Positions 1 through 8,717 of a DNA stretch of 64,000 bases are shown one piece after another (the first letter of the stretch is position 1; every line of letters begins with the position of its first letter). Origin of the DNA: an uncultured Saprospiraceae bacterium (lineage in GTDB: Bacteria; Bacteroidota; Bacteroidia; Chitinophagales; Saprospiraceae). The stretch spans positions 20,909 to 84,908 of the forward strand of contig CAKZQC010000049.1 in the NCBI GenBank assembly GCA_937139495.1. Direction: 5' to 3'. Made by a program: the position numbers and the translations under genes. Under the pieces are notes generated by a model. The model had not been told where the DNA came from. It worked only from the letters and a program-made list of their open reading frames with translations, and ran no database searches.

Positions 1-1
1 T

Positions 2-676
2 GCACAAAAACAGCAAGTTATTAGCCGAAAAGGCACCGCTATTTTTATTCATATAGAGCAAGTTGCCACTAGCCTGTTGGCACAAAGCCTACTCTACGAA
101 ATACTAGCACCACTAGGGTTCAATACTGCACAAGTGGCTACCATTCTGCAACAGCAGCAGCAAGAAAAAGGTGCTACTTATTGGAGCAACTCATATCAAC
201 TGACCAAAGATAGAACGCATTGGATAGTGCAGCCAAAAATAGAAAACGAGCCTATAAATATTGCTATCCCAATTCCCGAATTACCACACCAAACGACACT
301 GCCACAACAGCAGCTTTTGACTTGGCAATTGCTCCAGCAAAAAATAGATTTCAGTCAACAACAAGTAGCCAAGAATTGTATTTATATAGATGCCGATAAG
401 TTATCGTTCCCTTTATTGATTCGTAGCCCAAGACCCGATGATATTTTTTCGCCACTAGGTATGCAAGGCAAGCAAAAAAAACTAGGAAAATACTTGCGTG
501 ATGCTAAAGTAAATGCACTCCAAAAGGAAACTATTTTGTTACTTTGTGATGCCGACGAACGCATTATTTGGGTGATAGGACAGCGAGCCAGCGAGCCCTA
601 TAAAATCACCGATCAAACGACTACTATATTGCGTATAGAAATGCTTTCGAGCAACTCAATTGCACCACCAAAATAA
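2..676 (+). CDS. tilS: tRNA(Ile)-lysidine synthase, C-terminal part (cut by window start)
   Basis: The frame is open from base 2, so the gene starts before the window. TilS makes lysidine at C34 of the AUA-reading tRNA-Ile in the cytoplasm. What is visible is the C-terminal substrate-binding domain: a segment with FSPLGMQGKQKKLGKYLRD, then IIWVIGQR and the terminal KITDQTTTILRIE stretch, the usual order in TilS. The N-terminal PP-loop ATPase domain lies outside. A TTG at 77 is only an internal codon. Ten bases separate the stop from the folC start, so the two are probably cotranscribed. Confidence 0.85.
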   Translation, partial: AQKQQVISRKGTAIFIHIEQVATSLLAQSLLYEILAPLGFNTAQVATILQQQQQEKGATYWSNSYQLTKDRTHWIVQPKIENEPINIAIPIPELPHQTTLPQQQLLTWQLLQQKIDFSQQQVAKNCIYIDADKLSFPLLIRSPRPDDIFSPLGMQGKQKKLGKYLRDAKVNALQKETILLLCDADERIIWVIGQRASEPYKITDQTTTILRIEMLSSNSIAPPK

Positions 677-686
677 AATACACGCT

Positions 687-1979
687 ATGAATTATCAAGA
701 TACGCTAGACTATATGTACAGTCAGTTACCGATGTACCAACGAGAAGGAAAAACTGCTTTCAAGAAAGATTTGACCAATATATTGGCACTCATGGAGCAG
801 CTCGGCAATCCACATCAAAAACTAAAAACCGTACATATCGGTGGTACCAACGGCAAAGGTTCTACTACCCATATTTTGGCAGCTTTCTTGCAAACAGCAG
901 GCTACAAAGTTGGTGTTTATTCGTCGCCTCACTACAAGGATTTTAGGGAACGTATCAAGATCAATGGCAAGTATATTGCAGAGCAAGCCGTGGTTGATTT
1001 CGTAGCCAGCCAACAGGCTTCTTTGGAAGAAATACAGCCTTCTTTTTTTGAAATAACCGTTGCCTTAGCTTTTGATTATTTTGCTGCGCAACAGGTGGAT
1101 ATTGCTATCATTGAAGTAGGCTTGGGTGGTCGCCTGGATTCGACCAATATCATTACGCCGCTCCTATCCATCATCACCAATATTGGGCTAGACCACCAAG
1201 ATATGCTAGGCGATACGCTAGAAGCTATCGCAGGCGAAAAAGCGGGCATTGTCAAAGAAGGTGTTCCTATTATTATTGGCGAAAGCCAACCCGAAACAGA
1301 AGGACTTTTTCGTAAAGTAGCCCACGAAAAAAATGCCCCCATTACCTTCGCTGATATGCGTATCAATATGACATTGGATAGCCAAGATTTGCAATCGGCA
1401 ACCTATGTTGTGCAGAGTGATACTTATCCTGAGCTAAACTTTGCTTTTCTTGACACCGATTTGGTCGGCAATTATCAACAGCATAATTTACGCAATGCCT
1501 TGTTGGCAACCTTATATTTGCAATCTAAGGGGTTTGATATTGCTGCCAAGCATATCCGTGCCGCTTGCCTCAATATCAAAGGCATCAGCAAGCTGATGGG
1601 ACGTTGGCAAGTGATTGACCAACACCCGTTGACGATTGTCGATTCGGCACACAATGCCGCTGGTTTGGCGTATGTCGTGGAAGCTTTGGCGGCATTGCCT
1701 ACTGCCAGTTTGCACATTGTATTGGGAACGGTCAACGACAAAGATTTGAGCAATTTTTTACCGCTGTTGCCACCTTCCGCTACTTATTATTTCTGCAAAG
1801 CAGCGATACCAAGAGGCTTGGCAGCTGATGAGTTACAACAAGCTGCTAGAGCTCACCACTTGTACGGCAATGCTTATCCATCTGTTCGTGCTGCTCTTAT
1901 GGGCGCCAATATGCAGGCGAGTGACCAAGATTGTATTTATGTTGGCGGGTCTGTTTTTGTAGTGGCGGAAGTGCTTTAA
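687..1979 (+). CDS. folC: bifunctional folylpolyglutamate synthase / dihydrofolate synthase
   Basis: FolC adds glutamate to dihydropteroate and to folates in the cytoplasm. The 430-residue product has the expected length. The ATP P-loop GTNGKGST is at residues 53-60, followed by SSPHYKDFRERIKING and the EVGLGGRLDSTN motif that holds the Mg/folate-site residues. The ATG at 687 is chosen over an upstream in-frame TTG at 660, because the longer form would overlap tilS and add nothing conserved. It lies directly downstream of tilS. Confidence 0.93.
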   Translation: MNYQDTLDYMYSQLPMYQREGKTAFKKDLTNILALMEQLGNPHQKLKTVHIGGTNGKGSTTHILAAFLQTAGYKVGVYSSPHYKDFRERIKINGKYIAEQAVVDFVASQQASLEEIQPSFFEITVALAFDYFAAQQVDIAIIEVGLGGRLDSTNIITPLLSIITNIGLDHQDMLGDTLEAIAGEKAGIVKEGVPIIIGESQPETEGLFRKVAHEKNAPITFADMRINMTLDSQDLQSATYVVQSDTYPELNFAFLDTDLVGNYQQHNLRNALLATLYLQSKGFDIAAKHIRAACLNIKGISKLMGRWQVIDQHPLTIVDSAHNAAGLAYVVEALAALPTASLHIVLGTVNDKDLSNFLPLLPPSATYYFCKAAIPRGLAADELQQAARAHHLYGNAYPSVRAALMGANMQASDQDCIYVGGSVFVVAEVL

Positions 1980-1989
1980 TATATTTTAT

Positions 1990-2025
1990 AGGCTGAATTT
2001 TGAATAAAGATTCAAAATTCAGCCT
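1990..2025. terminator. hairpin between convergent folC and SGNH hydrolase genes
   Basis: A 15-bp stem (AGGCTGAATTTTGAA and its complement) with a 6-nt loop lies in the 52-bp gap between two convergent genes. T-tracts are weak on both sides, so it is a terminator by position more than by a classical U-tail. Confidence 0.5.
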
Positions 2026-2031
2026 TACTAC

Positions 2032-2808
2032 CTAACGTGCCAGTATTTTTTGATATAAATACCCTGCAAAATCTTTAGCGAAAAGCTGATACGTCAGCTC
2101 TGAAGGATGTACTCCATCACTAAAAAAAAGAGAACGCTCTCCCGACACTTTGAATTTTTCTTGAAAGCCTGCCAAGGTCACAATCGCTCCATTGTAATAG
2201 GCATTCTCATAACGAGCCGCTACTTTTTGTAGCTCTTCTCCTAGCAGTTCTATTAGGTTTCCTACCGTAAACTTCATCAATCGAGTGAAGGCTGGAAACT
2301 CCTTGACAGGAGGCATATTGAGCAGTCCAATGGGCGTATTGACAAACTGTGTTGTCAGTTTTTGGAGCAAGCTATCCATTTGTTTTCCCCATTTGCGAGG
2401 ACTCGTCAACTCAAACGCGTTGTTGCCCCCCAACCCCACTACCAACAAATCAGGTGCAGGCAAGTCTTTGAGTTTAGGCACTAACTCATCACTCACTTTT
2501 TGAGCAGTATAGCCACTTTTGGCTACGATATACCAATGTATATTTTTCTTTGTCTTTTGTGCCAACTCCTTGGCTAATGTTCCTACCAAACCAACTTCAT
2601 TGGTGGCGACACCAACGCCTGCTATCGTACTCTCTCCGATAGCGACCAACGTAAAACTAGCCGCATTAGCAGCATACATTGCGACCCCTTCTATACCTGT
2701 TGCTTCAGGCAATTGAGGCATGGTTCGTTTTATTTTTTGGCTTTGCCAATACAACATGGGCAGCAGAGGAATACTGACGGTGGCACCCAAATAATATTTT
2801 AATTTCAT
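2032..2808 (-). CDS. SGNH/GDSL-type hydrolase, membrane-anchored
   Basis: This 258-residue protein belongs to the SGNH esterase/lipase fold. Block I is GEST (residues 58-61, nucleophile Ser60), the oxyanion block is GLGGNN (125-130), and the catalytic Asp/His lie in DGVHPS (D231, H234). A hydrophobic stretch near residues 7-20 suggests an N-terminal anchor or signal. The substrate cannot be told from sequence. The start at 2808 leaves 13 bases after the alkC stop; an upstream ATG at 2850 would overlap alkC by 29 bases. It probably shares a transcript with alkC. Confidence 0.75.
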   Translation of the reverse strand: MKLKYYLGATVSIPLLPMLYWQSQKIKRTMPQLPEATGIEGVAMYAANAASFTLVAIGESTIAGVGVATNEVGLVGTLAKELAQKTKKNIHWYIVAKSGYTAQKVSDELVPKLKDLPAPDLLVVGLGGNNAFELTSPRKWGKQMDSLLQKLTTQFVNTPIGLLNMPPVKEFPAFTRLMKFTVGNLIELLGEELQKVAARYENAYYNGAIVTLAGFQEKFKVSGERSLFFSDGVHPSELTYQLFAKDFAGYLYQKILAR

Positions 2809-2821
2809 GGAAATTGATGCG

Positions 2822-3940
2822 TTAGAGATTATGACAGAGTTCAAAATCAAACTTTGGTTGTTCTACGCCATTAACAATCAAAGCCAATTGATGTTGTCCG
2901 AAGTGATATTTTCGAGTAGAAATTGGCTTAAAATGTTGTTTGCGTTCGATACTAGTGGTTGATTGTGCAGAATATTCTTTTTCGCTAATCTTGAATACTT
3001 TTCTGGATAAGCTGCCATTAGCTTTGAGGTAATAAATAGCATATTCGAGCCGTATTAGGGTTGCTTTTTCGGCTAAGTTTTGCAATTCAAAATCAAAATA
3101 AAGGTATTCGCCTAGCTGCAAAACAGGGTTTTTTATTTTTAACTTTTCTATTTTGATTTGGTCTGTCGCACCGAAACCAAAAAGCTGCATCAGTTCTTGA
3201 TTGCCTTGCTTTAAGAGGGTTCGAGTGGCATGCTTCACCAAAGCATCTGTTTGGGTCGTATTGCCATACCAATCTTTGGCTATTTCGATAATCAACTCAG
3301 GGTCGTCTTTGGCTATATCGTTCAGGTTATTCGCTACACTTCTGCGTACATATTCCGAAGGATCATTTTTGAGGAGTTCTAATATTGGCAAAATTAGCTG
3401 AGGGTCTTTTTGATAGGTTTTGAGTGCCATTCCCCATGGCAATCGAGGGCGACAACCTTCCGAAGCCAATCTGCGAATGTGTTCGTTCGGATCTGTTGCC
3501 CAGACTTTCATTTGGGCGAGCATCACTACAGGATATTGCATCAAGAAAGGGCGCACCGCAAATTCTGCGGTTATGAAAGGCGTAATTTCTGCCAGTGCAG
3601 CGACAGAGGTGGCATAAGATTCCAAACCAAAATGTGCCACATAATCGGGCAAAAATAGATATTCTATACTTTCAGCATGCTTGGGAGCTGCTTTTAGCTT
3701 TCGCAAAATTTCCAGCAAAACAGCTAACTGTGCTTCGTAATTGCCCAAGGGCGACAAATGTTGTGCTAGCACCAAAGTAATGTGCCGCATTCGCTGCTTG
3801 AGTGCTAAGTTGTCCCAGTTTTCGTCTAGCAGTTGTTCCAAAAAATTAGTGGTATCAAAATCAGGGACAACCAGTAATACTTGTTTCAAAAAAGCATCAA
3901 AAAAGGTCGTGTTGTAAAGGTCTTTTAGAGGAGTAGCCAT
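2822..3940 (-). CDS. alkC: AlkC-type DNA alkylation-repair glycosylase with Ig-like C-terminal domain
   Basis: This is a HEAT-like-repeat DNA glycosylase of the AlkC/AlkD superfamily, 372 residues. Helical repeats carry EHIRRLASEGCRPRLPW (153-169), EYVRRSVANNLNDI (197-209) and KHATRTLLK (236-244), typical of AlkC. Residues about 262-372 form a beta-rich tail resembling the Ig-like domain known from Sorangium AlkC. Characterised AlkC proteins excise 3-methyladenine and 3-methylcytosine without base flipping. It is followed by the SGNH hydrolase gene on the same strand. Confidence 0.82.
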   Translation of the reverse strand: MATPLKDLYNTTFFDAFLKQVLLVVPDFDTTNFLEQLLDENWDNLALKQRMRHITLVLAQHLSPLGNYEAQLAVLLEILRKLKAAPKHAESIEYLFLPDYVAHFGLESYATSVAALAEITPFITAEFAVRPFLMQYPVVMLAQMKVWATDPNEHIRRLASEGCRPRLPWGMALKTYQKDPQLILPILELLKNDPSEYVRRSVANNLNDIAKDDPELIIEIAKDWYGNTTQTDALVKHATRTLLKQGNQELMQLFGFGATDQIKIEKLKIKNPVLQLGEYLYFDFELQNLAEKATLIRLEYAIYYLKANGSLSRKVFKISEKEYSAQSTTSIERKQHFKPISTRKYHFGQHQLALIVNGVEQPKFDFELCHNL

Positions 3941-3963
3941 TTGTGTTTGTCAAAAAAAAAAGA

Positions 3964-4002
3964 TAAAAAAGAGGACAGCATTTTAGATAAAATGCTGTCC
4001 TC
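3964..4002 (-). terminator. intrinsic terminator of the desaturase gene
   Basis: A 13-15 bp stem starts with GAGGACAGCATTT at 3971 and pairs with 3990-4002. Read on the minus strand it is followed at once by an uninterrupted T run (3964-3970) and a second T run. It closes the desaturase transcript that ends at 4038 and separates it from alkC. Confidence 0.85.
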
Positions 4003-4037
4003 TTGATAAAAATATGCGTCAGCAATACTGCTTGCTA

Positions 4038-4988
4038 TTAGTTAGCAGCTACAGGTGTTTGCTTTTCTGTATTCTGTGACACCTCTAGTGCTTGCTGCTC
4101 TTTAGCTTTACGAGCCAAGCGCATTGATTTTGTCGCTTTACTTTTAGCGAAAGGAGCAATAAAATATTGTCTAACAATATATCCCCAAAAAGATTCTTCA
4201 ATCAATGAAGGATCAATTTTGTCTGCTATTTTTGCATGTGCTGCAGGAGTTAAACTCCAGTGCAAATTAGCATTCATGTGGTGAACCGTGTGAAAACCAT
4301 TGTTGAACAACAAGTGATTGATACTACCAAAACGTGTTCCTACATAGTTACGAGAGTGGTTATATTCTGACTCCTCATCAGCATGTACATGTTGTACAAA
4401 GTTAAATACCACTACTGAAAATAATGATAATTGGTGAGGAATAACAACCAATACGATAGCTGCTACCCAGTTGAGGTAGAAAAATGTACCCACCCAAGCT
4501 AATAAACAAACAATTTGTAACATGTGTAGTGCAAATTGTTTACGATTTTTGCGGAAACGCTCTTGGAGGTATTCTTTATTAGCAATACCTTGGTAATAAT
4601 TACTAACCATTGGGTAAGTCAACAAAACCCAAAGTTTATTTTTCTCTGTATAACGGTATGTTTTCGTGTAATCTGGTTCTTTATTATTGTGTTTGTGGTG
4701 GTTTCTGTTGTGTGTAGGAATCCAACCAAAAACAGGTGTTCCATAAAACAAGGTTACCCAAATTTCCATCAAACGATTAAGTGGCTCAGACTTGAACATA
4801 GATACGTGCATAATATTATGGGTAATAACGGATACCGTAACGGCCATAAAAATATGCCAAGCATAAAACCCTGCCCAAGCGGCAGTCCCCATCTCCCATG
4901 TGTCCCAAGAGTTCCACATAAAGAAGAACAGACCTGTCGTGACGGTCATATATGCTAGGGCTTTCAAATCTGCTGTGTACTTCAACAT
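4038..4988 (-). CDS. membrane fatty acid desaturase family protein
   Basis: This 316-residue integral membrane di-iron oxygenase has three histidine boxes: HNIMH (57-61), HNRNHH (93-98) and HTVHH (233-237), with an extra QHVHADEE element at 199-206. Hydrophobic spans precede and separate the boxes. The layout fits acyl-lipid or acyl-CoA desaturases; a sterol- or carotenoid-type hydroxylase is possible. The tail after residue about 275 is charged and probably cytoplasmic. It is a single-gene transcript with its own terminator, and an AT-rich gap of about 295 bp lies upstream. Confidence 0.82.
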   Translation of the reverse strand: MLKYTADLKALAYMTVTTGLFFFMWNSWDTWEMGTAAWAGFYAWHIFMAVTVSVITHNIMHVSMFKSEPLNRLMEIWVTLFYGTPVFGWIPTHNRNHHKHNNKEPDYTKTYRYTEKNKLWVLLTYPMVSNYYQGIANKEYLQERFRKNRKQFALHMLQIVCLLAWVGTFFYLNWVAAIVLVVIPHQLSLFSVVVFNFVQHVHADEESEYNHSRNYVGTRFGSINHLLFNNGFHTVHHMNANLHWSLTPAAHAKIADKIDPSLIEESFWGYIVRQYFIAPFAKSKATKSMRLARKAKEQQALEVSQNTEKQTPVAAN

Positions 4989-5283
4989 TTTATTTATATT
5001 TTTTGTTAGAAAAATTCTGACTATAGAAAAGTATATACTTTGCTACCAGCCAAAAATAAGAAGTTTTGATTAGAATATGCCTATAACTAGAGATTTAAAA
5101 AAATCATAAAAAAACTAATTCACTAATAATCAGCTAGTTATAGAAATAGTTATTTTAATTTAAGTATATTATGACACTAGTAGTAGTTTAGAAGTGGTAT
5201 TTTTTTTGCAATTTTGTAATTACACCAATTATTCAATTTTTATTGCTCCTAAAACCCAAGAGCGTTTGTAAAATTAAAAAATT
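4989..5283. other. divergent AT-rich intergenic region
   Basis: This 295-bp gap lies between the divergent desaturase and acyltransferase genes. It is very AT-rich and must hold both promoters, but no convincing TAnnTTTG box with a -33 partner, RNA gene or ORF was found. Confidence 0.4.
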
Positions 5284-6084
5284 ATGTCCTCAATCAAAGT
5301 AGAAAATTTGCCTATACCAATTCGTTTATTGGCGGTAGCCGCCCAACGTTTTTGGTTCATTTGGTGTTGTTTTTCGTTTCTATGTACGGGCATTGTTGCC
5401 TTGTGCTTCTATGTTTTGATATTTAATCTCTTCTCACAAAAGAAGGCAACTGTATATACGTATCAAGTGACCAAATGGTGGGGTAAGGCGTTGTTGGCTT
5501 GTATGCTCGTACGAGTGACCAAAGAAGGTGCCGAACATTTTGCCCTTAACGATTCGTGTGTATTGGTCAGCAATCATTTGTCGATGTGCGATATTCCTGT
5601 TTGTATGGCTACTGCTCCTATTTCTTTTTCTTTTTTGGCAAAAAAAGAAGCCGACCGTGTGCCTGTAGTAGGCTATTTGGCTAGAAATATGCACGTTTAC
5701 GTAGATCGTAGAAACAAACAGACTCGCAAGGAAACCAACGAACGTATGCAGCAACACCTACACGATGGTCATTCTATTTTGATTTATCCAGAAGGTACTC
5801 GTAACAAAACAGATTTGCTTTTAACAGACTTTTATGATGGTGCGTTCAAGTTGGCGATAGAAACACAAAAACCGCTTTTGATTGCTACAATTTGTGGTTC
5901 TCAAAAAATATCAACGCCTACCGCCCCTTTTCGTGCCAGCCCAGCTTGGGTACACACGATTTGGGAGCAGCCCATTTCGACTGTTGGCATGACACTAGAA
6001 GATATACCTCGCCTCAGAGAAATGACTAGAGAACGTATGACTTATAATTTGGAGTGCTTTTATGAGCAATATTCTGTGGATTAA
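5284..6084 (+). CDS. 1-acyl-sn-glycerol-3-phosphate acyltransferase (PlsC family)
   Basis: PlsC-family enzymes acylate lysophosphatidate at the inner face of the membrane. This 266-residue protein has an N-terminal hydrophobic region (about 24-50), the catalytic NHLSMCD motif (HX4D: H98, D103) and YPEGTR (168-173), the phosphate-binding block. The start is ATG 5284. It stands alone, convergent with the Nudix gene and only 5 bases from its end. A role acylating another lysolipid, such as an amino-lipid, is possible. Confidence 0.85.
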   Translation: MSSIKVENLPIPIRLLAVAAQRFWFIWCCFSFLCTGIVALCFYVLIFNLFSQKKATVYTYQVTKWWGKALLACMLVRVTKEGAEHFALNDSCVLVSNHLSMCDIPVCMATAPISFSFLAKKEADRVPVVGYLARNMHVYVDRRNKQTRKETNERMQQHLHDGHSILIYPEGTRNKTDLLLTDFYDGAFKLAIETQKPLLIATICGSQKISTPTAPFRASPAWVHTIWEQPISTVGMTLEDIPRLREMTRERMTYNLECFYEQYSVD

Positions 6085-6089
6085 TACGC

Positions 6090-6653
6090 CTACAATTTCC
6101 CAGCATCTACCAGCATTTTGGTTTTGTACAACGCAATAACGGAAAGGCTGTCGGTTATCTCATCGTCCAAGCACATTTGCACCGCTTCTGCCAAGGATAT
6201 TTTGCGAACTTGCAGCTGTTCGGTCTCTTCTGGTTGTGCTTCGCCCATTGTCAACCCTTGTGCAATATAGGCATAACCATACTCGTCCGTGACCGAATTG
6301 GAAGTGTGCATTTTGAGCAATGTCGTCCATTGCGTAGCGAACAGACCAGTCTCTTCTGCTAATTCTCGTTTGGCACAATCCAGCGGATCTTCTTGCCCAA
6401 TCGGGCAACCACCTTCTGGAATTTCCCAGCTGTAAGTGTCCAACGAATAACGATACTGCCCCACGAGCCACGTATTATATTGTTCGTCTAGCGGTACGAT
6501 GCCTACGGCAATATTTTTGAAATGCACCACACCATAAATACCTGCTCCACCACTGGGATTAATGACTTGATTTTCGGTGACTGTAATCCATGGGTTATCG
6601 TATTTCTGTTCTGATTTTAGCGTCTGCCAAGGGTTCTTAGTGCTGTCTTTCAT
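6090..6653 (-). CDS. Nudix hydrolase, ADP-ribose pyrophosphatase-like
   Basis: This 187-residue protein carries a complete Nudix box, G-x5-E-x7-RELAEETGL, at about residues 82-104, preceded by SWEIPEGG as in ADP-sugar pyrophosphatases. Such enzymes split ADP-ribose or other nucleoside diphosphates linked to a second group. The exact substrate is not readable. It stands alone and is convergent with the acyltransferase gene. Confidence 0.83.
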   Translation of the reverse strand: MKDSTKNPWQTLKSEQKYDNPWITVTENQVINPSGGAGIYGVVHFKNIAVGIVPLDEQYNTWLVGQYRYSLDTYSWEIPEGGCPIGQEDPLDCAKRELAEETGLFATQWTTLLKMHTSNSVTDEYGYAYIAQGLTMGEAQPEETEQLQVRKISLAEAVQMCLDDEITDSLSVIALYKTKMLVDAGKL

Positions 6654-6832
6654 TGTCTTTTTTGTTTGTGTAGCAATATATTATTGCAATATAAAGAAGT
6701 TTGGACTAAACCTCCTTTTTGTTCGAGGAGTAAATAAGCTACTTTTTACTTAAAATTGAACTTATTCCCCATTCAATTACTTCTGTACAAAAACAAGCGG
6801 CATAGTTGTTTTTAGCTCTACTATTTTTTTTG

Positions 6833-6840
6833 TACTTTTG
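6833..6840 (+). promoter_or_regulatory. -7 promoter element upstream of parA
   Basis: TACTTTTG matches the Bacteroidota sigma-A -7 consensus TAnnTTTG, 75 bases before the parA ATG. A TTG lies upstream (about 6806), but the spacing is longer than usual, so the -33 assignment is uncertain. Confidence 0.45.
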
Positions 6841-6914
6841 TCTTGCTGTTTACTCACTGTTATAGAGTGCAGCCTTTTATTTCTATCATAAAAAACTAAC
6901 TGAATTAGAACAGC

Positions 6915-7679
6915 ATGAGTTGTATCATTTCATTATTAAATCATAAAGGTGGTGTAGGTAAAACTACCTCCGCTATCAATATAGGGGCAGCATTTGTACA
7001 ATTAGGAAAAACAGTCTTGTTGATTGATTTGGATCCGCAAGCTAACCTAACCATTTCTTTGGGCATTCCTCGCCAGCAAGTAACCATCTACGAAAATATG
7101 CGTGGCGAAGCGGAAGCCGCTCCTTATACGGTCAAAGAAGGGCTAGACGTTATTACGTCCAATCTAGACTTGTCTGGTGCCGAAATGGAACTAATCAACG
7201 AAGCAGGCAGAGAGTTTATCTTGAGAGAACTTTTTGAACCATTGGCACACGATTATGATTATATCATTATTGACTGTCCGCCTTCTTTAGGGTTGCTTAC
7301 GCTCAATGCTTTGACTGCTAGTAACTTTGTAGTCATACCTATGCAAACTGAATTTTTGGCATTGCAAGGAATTGTAAAAATCAAGCAAGTAACCGACAAA
7401 GTACGTTTCCGTCTCAACAAGAAACTACAAATTGGTGGGGTAATTGCTACGATGTACGACAATCGCAAAATTCTAAACAGAGATGTAGTAGGAACGATTG
7501 AAAAATACTTTGGCGACAAAGTATTCAAAACTAAAATAAGAAATGGCGTTGCGTTGGCAGAAGCTCCTTCGGTTGGTAAAGATATTTTTGCGTACAGCAA
7601 ATCTAGCAATGGTGCTAAAGATTATCTCAAACTAGCCAAAGAAATGATTGCTCGACTAGATGCACCAACTCCTGCTTAA
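6915..7679 (+). CDS. parA: ParA/Soj-family partition ATPase
   Basis: This 254-residue ATPase of the ParA/MinD superfamily has the deviant Walker A KGGVGKTT (11-18), the A' motif LIDLDPQANLT near residues 37-48, and DYIIIDCPPSLG as Walker B. Chromosomal ParA forms nucleoid-bound gradients that position DNA or protein cargo. The usual partner parB is absent; the next gene, 65 bases downstream, encodes a lysine-rich protein with a ribbon-helix-helix-like tail. Cargo could be the origin or a protein complex. Confidence 0.9.
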   Translation: MSCIISLLNHKGGVGKTTSAINIGAAFVQLGKTVLLIDLDPQANLTISLGIPRQQVTIYENMRGEAEAAPYTVKEGLDVITSNLDLSGAEMELINEAGREFILRELFEPLAHDYDYIIIDCPPSLGLLTLNALTASNFVVIPMQTEFLALQGIVKIKQVTDKVRFRLNKKLQIGGVIATMYDNRKILNRDVVGTIEKYFGDKVFKTKIRNGVALAEAPSVGKDIFAYSKSSNGAKDYLKLAKEMIARLDAPTPA

Positions 7680-7744
7680 TGTAACATTCCTAAGGCATAC
7701 CCTTCTCTCGACTATTGTGCTAGCGCACTCATCATAATATTAGC

Positions 7745-8293
7745 ATGGCTAAAAAGAAAAATAAAAAATCTTTCTCTACGAATTTGGATTCCCTCTTCGG
7801 ACAACGTCTTTTTGAAGATAATGCCCAAGATAACCCTGCTATGTTCGACCCTGAGGAAGAAAATAAAAAAGAGGCAAAGAAGGAAAAAACAACTAAAAAG
7901 AAAACCACTACTAGCAAGAAAAAAGCGACCAAAACCACCAAAAAACCAGCTAAAAAGAAAGCACCTGTTCGCAAATCTTTTTCTAATAACTTAGAACAGT
8001 TTTTCAAGGAAAGTTTAGATGGAATCATGGAGGGCGTTATTACAGACGTGAAACGCAAAGACCTCGAAAAGAAAGGTAAACGTGCCGTTGGGCTTGACTT
8101 GCTAATACAGCGAACAACCGATGCGAGCTTGGACAAAAAGCGAGAATCCGTCAAACCAATGACCAAAAGAGTTACCGTTGTTTTGGATAGCTCCAAAATT
8201 GATACGCTCAAGGAGATTGCAAAATCACAAAAAATGCCGCTTCGCAAATTGATGGCAGAGTTAGTAGAGGAGTTTCTGGGAAAAGAACTTTAA
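7745..8293 (+). CDS. lysine-rich protein with ribbon-helix-helix-like C-terminus, candidate ParA partner
   Basis: This 182-residue protein is not assigned to a named family. Residues about 38-80 are a low-complexity Lys/Thr/Ala tract, a likely disordered nucleic-acid-binding arm. The motif SFSTNLDSLFG near the N-terminus recurs as SFSNNLEQFFKES (about 78-90). The C-terminus from about residue 140 (KRVTVVLDSSKIDTLKEIA) looks like a ribbon-helix-helix DNA-binding fold: a basic beta strand, then two helices. It follows parA in the same operon, so a centromere-binding or cargo-adaptor role is inferred. The reverse-strand reading frame is a composition artefact. Confidence 0.7.
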   Translation: MAKKKNKKSFSTNLDSLFGQRLFEDNAQDNPAMFDPEEENKKEAKKEKTTKKKTTTSKKKATKTTKKPAKKKAPVRKSFSNNLEQFFKESLDGIMEGVITDVKRKDLEKKGKRAVGLDLLIQRTTDASLDKKRESVKPMTKRVTVVLDSSKIDTLKEIAKSQKMPLRKLMAELVEEFLGKEL

Positions 8294-8310
8294 ATAATCC
8301 TCTTACGCAC

Positions 8311-8357
8311 AAAAAAAATGCTTGTACTATCTATCTGATAATACAAGCATTTTTTTT
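8311..8357 (+). terminator. intrinsic terminator of the parA operon
   Basis: AAAAAAAATGCTTGTA (8311-8326) pairs with TACAAGCATTTTTTTT (8342-8357), leaving a loop of about 15 nt; the 3' arm is itself the T-tract. It lies 18 bases after the stop of the RHH-like gene. Confidence 0.85.
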
Positions 8358-8447
8358 GCCCATAAGGGAACTAAAAGTCTTAATTTTTTCTTAATAATAG
8401 CAACACTATTATATTATAGTGTATTACTACTATTTAAACTCTATATT

Positions 8448-8705
8448 ATGGCTGGAGAAGGCTTTGCACAGCATGCGATTAATTCGCTTCGTATGAACCG
8501 ACGGAAACAATCCGCTTTCGATAAAAGCGAAGGACAATACGAAGGAGGTAAAAAAAATCCGATACAACTACAAAAAGCTCCCGCTCACAAAATCAAAGAA
8601 ATAGAAGCCGAAACAGCACAACTCAAAGCAAGAGAAAACATACGTTTATTCGTTGCTTTGTTGGTACTGATTGTACTCTGTTTTATCTTACTGGTTTGGC
8701 TATAA
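8448..8705 (+). CDS. small C-terminally anchored membrane protein
   Basis: This 85-residue protein has a basic, soluble N-terminal part and a short charged helix (KIKEIEAETAQLKAREN), then one membrane span at about 65-85 (LFVALLVLIVLCFILLVW). It is probably tail-anchored with the N-terminus in the cytoplasm. No family is recognised. ATG 8448 is chosen; the longer open frame from 8322 runs through the preceding terminator and is not believable. Confidence 0.6.
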   Translation: MAGEGFAQHAINSLRMNRRKQSAFDKSEGQYEGGKKNPIQLQKAPAHKIKEIEAETAQLKARENIRLFVALLVLIVLCFILLVWL

Positions 8706-8717
8706 GCCAAACCTTCT

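Noticed and set aside
7732..8247. Long reverse-strand ORF over the lysine-rich gene
   Set aside because: It mirrors the Lys/Thr repeats as Phe/Val/Leu runs; codon pattern and operon position support the plus strand.
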